A stretch of 24,377 nt of DNA from Anaerolineae bacterium (GTDB lineage: Bacteria; Chloroflexota; Anaerolineae; JAFGEY01): positions 1-24,377 of the forward strand of contig JAFGJF010000141.1 in assembly GCA_016929205.1 (NCBI GenBank), written 5' to 3'. A model generated the notes under the pieces. That model did no database searches. It was not told where the DNA came from and was given only the letters and a program-made list of their open reading frames with translations. Within the stretch, counting starts at the first letter, position 1. Every line of letters begins with the position of its first letter. A program made the translations under genes and the position numbers. Below, one piece after another: positions 15,322 through 22,641 of the stretch.

Positions 15322-16041
15322 CTACCCCTTTCTCAATCCCAATCGTTCGACCAGCACGCGGCTTTCCATGTCGTAAAAATCGCCGTCGCCGAACAGAATC
15401 TTGGGCAAGTGTCCATGCAATTCCTGCCAAACCAAGCCATCAGCGCGGAGCCAGGTGGTGAGGGCAAGAGCGAGGATGCCCAGCGGAATCGCCTCGTCGT
15501 GCAGGACGGATTGCATCCACAATAGGGCTCGCTTTACGGGTGGGGGTGGGTCGTCGTATTGGGCAGGGATGATCAACTGACCGGCTTGATGCGCAGCGCT
15601 CAATACGCAGGTCATCGCTCTCATGCTGCGCATCACTGCACGTTGAAAGGTCTCAAGCTGCTCTCCTGACATGTCGACATCCGCCGTGGATGTGCCATAC
15701 ATCAGGGCATAGTCCTCGACATAGTCTACTGCCCACTCGCGATAGGCGTGCATCAAGGCCAGGAATTGAGCCCCATAGTCTTCAACCGGCAACCCCTGCG
15801 CTGCGCTCTCCATCACTTTGCCCATCGAATTGTAGGCATCGACGATCAGGGCAGCGATCAAGGCATTGCGGTTCTTGAAATACCGGTACAGCGCCGGTGG
15901 GGTCATCCCCATCGCACGAGCAATCGCCCCGAGCGACAGATTGGCGGCACCATTCTGTGCGATCTGTTGGCGAGCAGTCCGCTTGATTTCAGCCATGGTC
16001 TCCTGGCGCCGTCGCTGCCGGCGGTTCAGCGTTTGTCCCAT
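15322..16041 (-). CDS. TetR-family transcriptional regulator with WHG-type C-terminus
   Basis: TetR/AcrR repressor of 239 residues. The helix-turn-helix lies at about residues 36-55 (LSLGAIARAMGMTPPALYRY plus F), preceded by a very basic N-terminal arm (NRRQRRRQ). The ligand-binding half ends with WQELHGHLPKILFGD, close to the WHG-motif C-terminal domain (TetR_C_33). The ATG at 16041 has AAAAGGAG 7 nt upstream; a GTG 18 bp earlier would include the ribosome site. The gene is first in an operon with the ferredoxin-nitroreductase, and a perfect palindrome lies just upstream in its promoter, so autoregulation is likely. The inducer is unknown. Confidence 0.92.
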   Translation of the reverse strand: MGQTLNRRQRRRQETMAEIKRTARQQIAQNGAANLSLGAIARAMGMTPPALYRYFKNRNALIAALIVDAYNSMGKVMESAAQGLPVEDYGAQFLALMHAYREWAVDYVEDYALMYGTSTADVDMSGEQLETFQRAVMRSMRAMTCVLSAAHQAGQLIIPAQYDDPPPPVKRALLWMQSVLHDEAIPLGILALALTTWLRADGLVWQELHGHLPKILFGDGDFYDMESRVLVERLGLRKG

Positions 16042-16062
16042 ATAGCTACTCCTTTTCACTAA

Positions 16063-16079
16063 AGTTAATAATATTAACT
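16063..16079. promoter_or_regulatory. Palindromic operator candidate for the TetR protein
   Basis: AGTTAATA-A-TATTAACT is a perfect 8-bp inverted repeat around one base, located between the -10 box and the ribosome site of the tetR-like gene. Bound repressor would cover the transcription start and early leader. Length and symmetry fit TetR operators; binding is inferred. Confidence 0.65.
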
Positions 16080-16088
16080 ATAATGAAT

Positions 16089-16117
16089 ATTATAAACTAT
16101 TATCGCTGATTTGTCAA
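16089..16117 (-). promoter_or_regulatory. Perfect sigma-70 consensus promoter of the TetR/nitroreductase operon
   Basis: On the minus strand TTGACA (16117-16112), exactly 17 bp, then TATAAT (16094-16089). Both hexamers are perfect and the spacing is optimal, so the promoter should be very strong when not repressed. The operator palindrome begins about 10 bp downstream. Confidence 0.85.
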
Positions 16118-16191
16118 GAGGGAGATGATAGTGGCGGGTTCGGGCCTTCAATCAAAATGTGACTTTTGTCGTATTCAAGTACACGGGAATG

Positions 16192-16200
16192 TGCTACACT
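16192..16200 (+). promoter_or_regulatory. Extended -10 promoter of the microprotein pair
   Basis: TGCTACACT provides a TG extension and a -10-like TACACT (16195-16200), about 30 nt before the first microprotein ATG. The -35 region (TATTCA, 17 bp upstream) is poor, which an extended -10 can compensate for. Confidence 0.45.
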
Positions 16201-16230
16201 GGTTCTGAATTGGAGCAAAAGGAGAAAACA

Positions 16231-16392
16231 ATGTACAGCGATCCCTTTAGTGTAACTGACATATACAAGATGAAAATAGCACGGTACGAGCGAGATTGGC
16301 AGAAAACTTGGCGGTATCGCGAGCATAGGGACAAGCGCTCCCGATCGATTGCATCGCTTCTGCTTTCGGTTTTCACTTTGTTCGTACGATAA
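16231..16392 (+). CDS. Microprotein A (53 residues), paralogue of microprotein B
   Basis: The ATG at 16231 has AAAAGGAG 6 nt upstream, an excellent ribosome site; a longer in-frame start at 16159 lacks one and overlaps the promoter. The product has 53 residues: an N-terminal MYSDPF, the segment DIYK at 10-13, a charged Arg/Lys-rich centre with aromatic residues (KTWRYREHR at 25-33), and a hydrophobic C-terminal helix LLLSVFTLFVR. It aligns without gaps over its full length to the ORF at 16543-16704, with 17 of 53 residues identical, including DIYK, WR.R and the LFxR end. I recognise no family. The basic amphipathic build could mean membrane, RNA or DNA contact, but no function can be assigned. 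Confidence 0.75.
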   Translation: MYSDPFSVTDIYKMKIARYERDWQKTWRYREHRDKRSRSIASLLLSVFTLFVR

Positions 16393-16542
16393 GGACTAGA
16401 ACTGTTTGCTAATTATAATAGCATAGAGGCCAAGGGAATATCTTTTCAATATCTTGGGTAGGATTGTCTCTTGTGCCCACTCGGAAGGGCAACTACAAGG
16501 GGCTTCTGCTACTTGTTGAGATGATATCCAAGAGGTGCAAAT

Positions 16543-16704
16543 ATGTATTTTGATGCTCTGACTGCAAGTGATATATACAAGATAGAAGAACCGTTGATAA
16601 CCAAAAGGGCACAACGCGCATGGCGATTCCGCCACCTGAAATCCAGAGAAGTCAAGGTCGCCACGGCGATTTTGACCAGCGTTTTGAACCTGTTCATTCG
16701 ATAA
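16543..16704 (+). CDS. Microprotein B (53 residues), paralogue of microprotein A
   Basis: The ATG at 16543 follows AGAGG by 7 nt. The product is exactly as long as microprotein A and shows the same plan: MYFDAL, DIYK at 10-13, a basic centre with WRFR at 27-30, and a hydrophobic C-terminal end TSVLNLFIR. The conserved spacing in spite of about 32 percent identity indicates selection on the protein, not a recent duplication. It ends 19 bp before a strong terminator. The 150 bp between the two genes contains no clear terminator, so both may sit on one transcript. No known family is recognised. Confidence 0.75.
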   Translation: MYFDALTASDIYKIEEPLITKRAQRAWRFRHLKSREVKVATAILTSVLNLFIR

Positions 16705-16723
16705 TAGATCGCACCTAAAGCAT

Positions 16724-16761
16724 GAGCGATGCCAGATTGTACCGGCATCGCTCTTTTTTTT
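16724..16761 (+). terminator. Strong terminator after the microprotein pair
   Basis: GAGCGATGCC (16724-16733) pairs perfectly with GGCATCGCTC (16744-16753) around a 10-nt loop and is followed by eight T. It supports real plus-strand transcription of the microprotein genes. The remaining stretch to 16900 holds no gene that I can support. Confidence 0.93.
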
Positions 16762-16900
16762 CTGCAACGTACGCCCTTGGAAAAAACACGCGCTATGCAC
16801 GCGGATCAAAAGAGACATTTTAGAGTTGAACCGTCGATGCCAGCCTGGTTCGATAGGCACTGATCGAATCGACTCGAGTTGGAAAGGAAGAAATTTTACA

Positions 16901-18427
16901 TTATGTTGTTGACGGGACTGACGTCTCGAAAGGTTTCTTGTCCTGTTTACAGATCATCTCGATCACGCCACGGGCTGATGTCGCTGCTGGGGGCAGGCCA
17001 CCGCCTGGTTCGACCCATTGCCCGATCATGTAAAAGTTGCCGAGACCCGGCAGCGTCTTGTCCATCCCTTTACCCATTATCCCACCTGCTTGGGTCGTCG
17101 GCAGCCAGCCCTCCATCGAGCCCTGCCAGTTGCCAGTGTAACGTTCATAGGTCAATGGTGTGGCGACGTCCACAGCTTCGACCTGTTCTGCAAACCCCGG
17201 AAATCGCTTTTCCAACTGATCGATGACCTTGATCGCAATGTCTTTCTTTTCGGCGTCGTAGCGCTCGGGTTCCTCGGACAGGCGCTTCCAGTACGGATGG
17301 TTGGACTGAAACATGATTTCGACGATCGATTTGCCTTCTGGGGCCAGCGTGGGATCGTAACAATAGTGTTTGAAACCAATCCGTTTACGCACCTCGCCAG
17401 CGATAAAGATCGGCTCGTCGAGCAAATAGTTGACCGAATGTGGCTGATCGCCAAGGTCGCGAGCCACCCCCAGCGACACCTGAACGATGGGGGGAAAGAT
17501 GGGCAGTGTCTCGTAATAGCCACGCACCTTGTCGTTGGCATATTTCCCTTCCAGCATGTCAAAGATCGTGGCGTGCCCGTCTGCCGCCGAGATCACGACG
17601 TCGGCGCGGTGCTCGCTGCCGTCGACCAGGCGCACGCCGACGGCACGGTCGTGCCCTTGGTTGGAACCAGGTTCAACCAGTATCTTGGCTACACGTGACT
17701 TGTAGCGGATCTCGCCGCCCAAGTCGAGGTAGCGGCGCTCGATCGCCCGCGCGAAAGCGAGCGACCCTCCGATCGGATATCCGGCATCACGATTATGCAT
17801 ATAGGCCAGCGTAAAGAGCAGACCTATCATTGGAAAGTCGGGCATATCAAAGACCGTGGCGAACGATTGCCGCAAAAACGGATCGCTGAAACGAGCAGTA
17901 AATTCCTGGACAGATATTTTGTTGTACCTGGACAAGGCGGGCATCAAGGACAGCATCTGCACAGCGGCCTTGAGCCTGCCCAGCAGACCGAACGCGCCCC
18001 CCAGACCACCCGTCGCCTGGTCTAGCTGTGTAAAGCGACGGATCATTTTACACAGTTCGTCGATCACTTGGCCATCCGCCGGGGATAGTTCCTTCATATG
18101 CTGCTCAAGTCGATCGATATCTGTGTAGACAATAAATGCTTTTCCACCAGGCCCCTCGATTCGTGTGAACTCGCTGTGATCGACGACCTGCCGTCCCTCA
18201 AGTGCGCCCAGTTCCTGCCAGATGTGATTCATGCCACTGCCGGCTTTCGAGCCAACCAGCCAGTGGATGCAGCCGTCAAAAGTATAGCCCTTGCGTTTCC
18301 AAGATGTGCACAGCCCACCCGGCTTGTCGTGCAGCTCAAAGATCTGGGTGCGGTAGCCGTTCATCTGTCCATAAGATCCGGCCGACAGACCGGCAATCCC
18401 GGCGCCAATGATGATGATTGATTTCAT
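16901..18427 (-). CDS. Phytoene-desaturase-like FAD-dependent oxidoreductase
   Basis: FAD/NAD(P)-binding amine-oxidase-superfamily protein of 508 residues, in the phytoene desaturase/retinol saturase (CrtI-like) branch. The dinucleotide-binding GAGIAGLSAG is at residues 8-17, followed by FELHDKPGGLC. GYPIGGSLAFARAIERRYLD is the mid-domain family pattern, and IGQWVEPGGGLPPAATSARG is the C-terminal FAD-contact motif. A GGAAGG ribosome site precedes the ATG. No other carotenoid gene is visible here, so a true carotenoid role is unproved; a saturase or another desaturation on isoprenoid or lipid substrates is equally possible. It is divergent from an aldo/keto reductase gene. Confidence 0.88.
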   Translation of the reverse strand: MKSIIIIGAGIAGLSAGSYGQMNGYRTQIFELHDKPGGLCTSWKRKGYTFDGCIHWLVGSKAGSGMNHIWQELGALEGRQVVDHSEFTRIEGPGGKAFIVYTDIDRLEQHMKELSPADGQVIDELCKMIRRFTQLDQATGGLGGAFGLLGRLKAAVQMLSLMPALSRYNKISVQEFTARFSDPFLRQSFATVFDMPDFPMIGLLFTLAYMHNRDAGYPIGGSLAFARAIERRYLDLGGEIRYKSRVAKILVEPGSNQGHDRAVGVRLVDGSEHRADVVISAADGHATIFDMLEGKYANDKVRGYYETLPIFPPIVQVSLGVARDLGDQPHSVNYLLDEPIFIAGEVRKRIGFKHYCYDPTLAPEGKSIVEIMFQSNHPYWKRLSEEPERYDAEKKDIAIKVIDQLEKRFPGFAEQVEAVDVATPLTYERYTGNWQGSMEGWLPTTQAGGIMGKGMDKTLPGLGNFYMIGQWVEPGGGLPPAATSARGVIEMICKQDKKPFETSVPSTT

Positions 18428-18766
18428 GCTTTTCCTTCCTTTTCACAGAAAACAGTATAGCAACGAACTCGATTTGACATGATCAGCTATGAATAGTATA
18501 CACCATTCCCAATCCCAATGCCTATCGCTTTGCTATCAAACAGCTACAAAATGGAAATAGGTTAGACTTGGGTCTTGACTTTCCTGATGAATCGCCCCCA
18601 ACAGGCTGCCAAGACGATCCTATGAACTCATACTTGCTGATTGCCGAACAGAGGTGCCGATGGTCTTGGAACAAAGGAAATCCCAAGCACGACAAAAGTA
18701 ACATACAAAGTATCGTATCCATGCTATAATGGATGCATAAAATACACCAACAAGGAGCATGAGACT
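18428..18766. other. Divergent intergenic region of 339 bp
   Basis: This holds the ribosome site of the FAD oxidoreductase on one side and the extended -10 promoter and ribosome site of the aldo/keto reductase on the other. On the minus strand two TATACT hexamers occur (about 18457-18462 and 18498-18503) without good -35 boxes. Several short frames are open, but none has a ribosome site or a recognisable product. Confidence 0.5.
18722..18730 (+). promoter_or_regulatory. Extended -10 promoter of the AKR/PIG-L operon
   Basis: TGCTATAAT gives a perfect TATAAT at 18725-18730 with a TG extension, 36 bp before the aldo/keto reductase ATG. No clear -35 box is seen at the right distance (CATACA at 18702-18707). 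Confidence 0.6.
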
Positions 18767-19711
18767 ATGGAATATCGTCAATTGGGCACATCGGGCGTAC
18801 GTGTGTCGACCATTGGTCTGGGCACGAATCGTTTTGGCTCGGATGCTTTGCCGCAGAACGAGGTCAACAACATAATCGACGCGGCAATCGATCTGGGGAT
18901 CAATTTGATCGATACGGCAGATGTGTATACCAAGCAGCAGTCGGAAATCACGCTGGGCAACGCGCTCAAGGGGCGCTGGGACAGGGTTGTGCTGGCGACC
19001 AAGGCTTTTTTCCCCGTCGGCGAGGGGCCGAATGACCGTGGCACGTCACGTTACCACCTTTTGAATGCCGTCGACGCCAGCCTGATCCGTCTGCAAAGCG
19101 ACCACATCGACCTCTTTTACGTACATCGCTGGGATGAGGCGACGCCGATCCAGGAAACGTTGCGCACGCTGGATGACCTTGTGCGCTGGGGCAAGGTGCG
19201 TTACCTTGGCGCGTCGGAATTTGCCTCGTGGCAGTTGGCGCACGCCAACCTGCTGGCCGAATTGAAGGGCTGGACGCCGTTTGTAGCGCTGCAGTCACAC
19301 TATAACATGCTCAAACGGGACGTCGAGGGCGAAGTGCTGCCCACCTGCCGCGCACACGGCGTGGGTTTTATCCCCTACTTTCCGCTGGCAGGCGGCTTTC
19401 TGACGGGCAAGTACGAACGCGACCAGCCGGCGCCACCGGGTTCGCGCGGCGAGAGCAACCGTTACGTGCAGGGCTTTATGACCGATGCGAACTATGACAT
19501 CGTTGAAAAACTGAGCGCATGGGCGGCTGAGCGTGGGCGGGGGATGAACGAACTCGCGCAAGCGTGGCTGCTGGCTCACCCGGAAGTGAGTTCGGTGATC
19601 TCGGGAGCGACGAAACTCGCGCACGTGCAGAGCAATGTCAAGGCTGCCGATTGGGCCTTGAGCGAGGACGAAGTGGCAGAAGTGAATGCCATCCTGGATG
19701 GGACACCATGA
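18767..19711 (+). CDS. Aldo/keto reductase (second copy)
   Basis: NADPH-type aldo/keto reductase of 314 residues. The tetrad is Asp49 (IDTADVYT), Tyr54, Lys79 (ATKAFF) and His120 (FYVHRWD). The segment VISGATKLAHVQSN is the typical C-terminal cofactor region, and PYFPLAGGFLTGKY is typical of the YdjG/Tas-like AKR branch. The ATG at 18767 has AAGGAG 9 nt upstream; a frame-open start at 18641 precedes the promoter and is rejected. The stop overlaps the next gene's ATG by 4 bp (ATGA). It is only distantly similar to the AKR at 8872-9858, so the two are not a recent duplication. Confidence 0.92.
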   Translation: MEYRQLGTSGVRVSTIGLGTNRFGSDALPQNEVNNIIDAAIDLGINLIDTADVYTKQQSEITLGNALKGRWDRVVLATKAFFPVGEGPNDRGTSRYHLLNAVDASLIRLQSDHIDLFYVHRWDEATPIQETLRTLDDLVRWGKVRYLGASEFASWQLAHANLLAELKGWTPFVALQSHYNMLKRDVEGEVLPTCRAHGVGFIPYFPLAGGFLTGKYERDQPAPPGSRGESNRYVQGFMTDANYDIVEKLSAWAAERGRGMNELAQAWLLAHPEVSSVISGATKLAHVQSNVKAADWALSEDEVAEVNAILDGTP

Positions 19712-20415
19712 AAATCCTGTACATTTTTCCACATCCCGACGACGAGTCGTTTGGCGTGGCCCACGCGATGTCGAAACAACGCCGCCAGGGGCACGAGGTC
19801 TATCTACTGACCCTGACCAAGGGTGGGGCAACACGGCAGCGCTTCAAGCATGGCTATTCAGTTGAAGAAATGGGCGAGGTGCGGTATCAAGAAATGCGCG
19901 ATGTGGCCCAGGTGCTCGATCTAACGGATATGACCGTGCTTGACCTGCCGGACAGCGGTCTGAAAGAGATGGATCCGCGTGACATCGAACGGGTGATCGT
20001 TGAGCATATCGAGCGCATGCAGCCAAATGTCGTCGTCACCTATGCCGTACACGGGATCAGCGGTTTTTACGATCACCTCGTTACGCACGCCGTGGTCAAA
20101 CGGGCCTACGTCGAATTGGCCGAGCGAGCGCCCTATCTGAAACGCCTGGCGTTTTATACGCTTACCGAGGAGGACGCCGGGCATGGGACCCATTTCAAAC
20201 TCAGCGGCTCCAAGCCAGGCGAGATCGACTGCGTGTTCGAGGTCGAACCAGTCGACGTTGAAAAGGCACACCAGGCCCTCGACTGTTACGTGACGTTTCA
20301 GGAGACGATCGAGAATACCAAGATCAAGGAATTTGTCCACCCACAAGTGATGTTTGAGATCTATCGCGAGTCGCACGACCCGCCGCTGGATGACTTGTTT
20401 GCCGGGCTCGCTTGA
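19708..20415 (+). CDS. PIG-L/LmbE-family zinc deacetylase
   Basis: Zinc-dependent N-deacetylase of 235 residues, a usual length. The metal motif PHPDDE is at residues 8-13 (His9, Asp12) and the third ligand is His123 in the DH of GISGFYDHLVTH. Family members remove acetyl groups from GlcNAc-containing compounds such as GlcNAc-inositol, GlcNAc-malate or glycolipids, or from other amides. The ATG overlaps the aldo/keto reductase stop codon, so translation is coupled. There is no bacillithiol or mycothiol gene nearby to fix a substrate. A GC-rich inverted repeat (CGGGCTC/GAGCCCG, 20403-20420) spans the stop codon, and a terminator follows at 20445. Confidence 0.9.
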   Translation: MKILYIFPHPDDESFGVAHAMSKQRRQGHEVYLLTLTKGGATRQRFKHGYSVEEMGEVRYQEMRDVAQVLDLTDMTVLDLPDSGLKEMDPRDIERVIVEHIERMQPNVVVTYAVHGISGFYDHLVTHAVVKRAYVELAERAPYLKRLAFYTLTEEDAGHGTHFKLSGSKPGEIDCVFEVEPVDVEKAHQALDCYVTFQETIENTKIKEFVHPQVMFEIYRESHDPPLDDLFAGLA

Positions 20416-20444
20416 GCCCGAATCGTGCACACATCCTGCACACG

Positions 20445-20480
20445 AAACCGAGGCTTGGTTCACCCGGGCCTCGGTTTTTT
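20445..20480 (+). terminator. Terminator of the AKR/PIG-L operon
   Basis: AAACCGAGGC (20445-20454) pairs perfectly with GCCTCGGTTT (20468-20477) around a 13-nt loop, and the T run extends to 20480. It lies 30 nt after the deacetylase stop and directly ahead of the next promoter. Confidence 0.92.
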
Positions 20481-20489
20481 GTGAGCTAT

Positions 20490-20518
20490 TTGACAAGCGG
20501 CTGGTTTTGTTGTATACC
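20490..20518 (+). promoter_or_regulatory. Sigma-70 promoter of the transketolase operon
   Basis: TTGACA (20490-20495), 17 bp, then TATACC (20513-20518). The -35 is perfect and the -10 matches at four of six positions. It lies 70 bp before the transketolase ATG and just after the preceding terminator. Confidence 0.75.
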
Positions 20519-20587
20519 GTCTGGGTCAATGAGAGTGGGGTGCTACAAATCGTCCAAACTAGAGTGGCACAACGTAAAGGAGCACGT

Positions 20588-21439
20588 ATGGACAGTCCCC
20601 TTGTCCCACTATCCGTTCGAGAATTGGAACGGATGGCTGCCGTTATTCGCTGCGATATTATTGAAATGATCGCCACCGCCCAGGCCGGCCATCCCGGCGG
20701 CTCGCTATCGGCGGCAGATATCGTCACCGCGCTCTATTTCCGGGTCATGAATATCGATCCGGCAAACCCCGGATGGCCCGACCGGGATCGGTTTATCCTT
20801 TCCAAGGGGCACGCCTGCCCGGTGTGGTACGCGGCCCTGGCCGAAAAGGGCTATTTTGACAAGGCGCACCTGGGCACGCTGCGCAAGCTTGACAGCATCT
20901 TGCAGGGCCATCCCGACATGCGCAAGACGCCGGGCATCGACATGACAGCCGGGTCGTTGGGACAGGGGCTGTCCGCAGGGTTGGGTATGGCACTCAGCGG
21001 CAAGCTGCGAAAAAAGGATTATCACGTCTGGGTGATCATTGGCGACGGCGAGTCGCAGGAAGGGGCGATCTGGGAGGCAGCGATGGCCGCGGCAGCGTGG
21101 AAAGTGGATAACCTGACCGCCATCCTGGATCGCAACCACCTGCAAAACGACAGTTGTGTGGACACACAGATGCCGATTGAACCGGTTGCCGACAAATGGC
21201 GTGCCTTTGGCTGGCAGGTGATCGAGATCGACGGTCACGATATGGCCCAGGTCGTCCGTGCCCTGGAAATGGCCAAGGCGACCTCAGGCAGGCCGACGAT
21301 GATCGTGGCTGAGACGATCAAAGGCTGCGGCGTCTCGTTTATGGAAAACAAGGTCGAGTGGCACGGCCGGGCCCCTTGCGCAGAAGAAGCGGAATGCGCG
21401 CTGGAAGAAATTCGGAGTTGTCTCGATGAGCAAACCTAA
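20588..21439 (+). CDS. Transketolase, N-terminal subunit
   Basis: Thiamine-diphosphate-binding half of a split transketolase, 283 residues. Together with the next gene it would move two-carbon units between sugar phosphates in the non-oxidative pentose phosphate pathway. Motifs: AGHPGGSLSAADI (His35), SKGHACPVWYAAL, TAGSLGQGLSAGLGMAL, and the Mg/TPP motif GDGESQEG at 152-159. The C-terminus has KGCGVSFMENKVEWHG, typical of split archaeal/bacterial transketolase N-subunits. AAAGGAG lies 5 nt before the ATG. The gene overlaps the C-terminal subunit by 14 bp. A 1-deoxyxylulose-phosphate synthase is unlikely given the length and these motifs. Confidence 0.94.
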   Translation: MDSPLVPLSVRELERMAAVIRCDIIEMIATAQAGHPGGSLSAADIVTALYFRVMNIDPANPGWPDRDRFILSKGHACPVWYAALAEKGYFDKAHLGTLRKLDSILQGHPDMRKTPGIDMTAGSLGQGLSAGLGMALSGKLRKKDYHVWVIIGDGESQEGAIWEAAMAAAAWKVDNLTAILDRNHLQNDSCVDTQMPIEPVADKWRAFGWQVIEIDGHDMAQVVRALEMAKATSGRPTMIVAETIKGCGVSFMENKVEWHGRAPCAEEAECALEEIRSCLDEQT

Positions 21440-22442
21440 CTCATCTTCCTATCACTATCTTCGCCCTCAGGTTATTCCCCTGCTGGTTTCCGGCGAGTTA
21501 TTCACCGCTGCCGAAGCACAGGCCACGCGCTACGCTTATGCCGAAGCGATCCTGGAACTGGGCGAACGAAATCCCAATGTGGTCGTGCTGGATGCCGATG
21601 TGTCCAAATCGATCAAGACGAACGAGTTTGCCGATCGCTTTCCGGAGCGGTCGTTTAATTTCGGCATCGCCGAGCAAAATATGATGGCCGCGGCGGCGGG
21701 AATGGCTACCACCGGATTGATCCCTTTTGCGACGACGTATGCTGTCTTTGCCACCTTGCGTGCCCTGGACCAGGTGCGTAACAGCATCCACTACCCGCGC
21801 CTGAACGTCAAGATCGCCTCCAGCCACGGTGGGATCACGCCAGGGCCAGACGGGCCCACCCACCAGGGACAGGAAGACCTGTCGATTATGCGCGCCATCG
21901 GCGGCTCAACCGTTATTGCCACCGCCGATTCGCCGACGACCAAGTTGGCCACGTGGGCGGCGGCAGAACGTCAGGGGCCGGTGTACCTCAGTTTCACCCG
22001 CGATCCGGTGCCGCTGCTTTTTGACGACGATTACCCGTTCGAGATCGGCAAGGCAGTGACCATACGAGATGGTATGGATGCGACGATCGTGGCGATCCGC
22101 GATATGGTGCCGCACGCTCTGCTGGCGGCGGAAATGCTGGCGGCGCAGGGCATTGAGGTGCGGGTCATTGACTGCCATACCCTCAAGCCGCTGGACACGG
22201 AGACGATTCTCCAGGCGGCCGAGGAAACGGGGGCGATCGTGACCGCCGAGAGCAACATCATCCTGGGCGGGTTGGGCAGCGCCGTGGCCGAAACGCTGGT
22301 CGAAGGATGTCCGGTGCCGATGAAACGGATTGGCATGTGCGATGGGTTTGCCGAGTCCGGCCCGTACCTGGAGGTTGTGAAAAAGTACGGGATGTCAGCC
22401 GAGCACATTGCCAGCGCGGTCAGAGAGGTGATGGCACGTTGA
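21426..22442 (+). CDS. Transketolase, C-terminal subunit
   Basis: Pyrimidine-binding plus C-terminal half of the split transketolase, 338 residues. The conserved catalytic Glu is in FGIAEQNM, with FATTYAVFATLRALDQVRN and the SHGGITPGPDGPTHQ loop behind it, and the C-terminal domain from about residue 215. It starts inside the last codons of the N-subunit gene, so equal synthesis of both halves by translational coupling is expected. Both subunits together make the length of a one-chain transketolase. Specificity could also include dihydroxyacetone or other keto-sugar variants, which I cannot distinguish. Confidence 0.94.
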   Translation: MSKPNSSSYHYLRPQVIPLLVSGELFTAAEAQATRYAYAEAILELGERNPNVVVLDADVSKSIKTNEFADRFPERSFNFGIAEQNMMAAAAGMATTGLIPFATTYAVFATLRALDQVRNSIHYPRLNVKIASSHGGITPGPDGPTHQGQEDLSIMRAIGGSTVIATADSPTTKLATWAAAERQGPVYLSFTRDPVPLLFDDDYPFEIGKAVTIRDGMDATIVAIRDMVPHALLAAEMLAAQGIEVRVIDCHTLKPLDTETILQAAEETGAIVTAESNIILGGLGSAVAETLVEGCPVPMKRIGMCDGFAESGPYLEVVKKYGMSAEHIASAVREVMAR

Positions 22443-22467
22443 CGGAGGCTGCCGGTGCGAGACAATC

Positions 22468-22490
22468 GTCCCAGTCATCGGGACTTTGTT
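22468..22490 (+). terminator. Weak terminator-like hairpin after the transketolase genes
   Basis: GTCCC (22468-22472) pairs with GGGAC (22480-22484) around a 7-nt loop, followed by TTTGTT. The stem is only 5 bp, so termination is probably partial. Confidence 0.35.
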
Positions 22491-22550
22491 CTGCGGTGCG
22501 CCGCCCAACGTTCCTGATATAGACAATGAGAGCAATCAACCGCCCCGAAA

Positions 22551-22579
22551 TTGTCAAACTCACCTTTGCGTGGTATACT
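22551..22579 (+). promoter_or_regulatory. Sigma-70 promoter of ftsK
   Basis: TTGTCA (22551-22556), 17 bp, then TATACT (22574-22579). Each hexamer differs from consensus at one position. It lies about 60 bp before the ftsK ATG. Confidence 0.78.
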
Positions 22580-22641
22580 GTAAAATCAGTGCCATCTCGG
22601 CAGATCGGCATCTATACCTTGAGGCGAATGATCGAGACGCA

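Noticed and set aside
18522..18722. A 66-codon minus-strand frame with a hydrophobic start in the divergent intergenic region.
   Set aside because: No ribosome site, odd composition, and it overlaps the aldo/keto reductase promoter region.
20403..20420. CGGGCTC/GAGCCCG hairpin over the PIG-L stop codon as a terminator.
   Set aside because: No T run follows, and a textbook terminator lies 25 nt downstream. It may at most assist termination.
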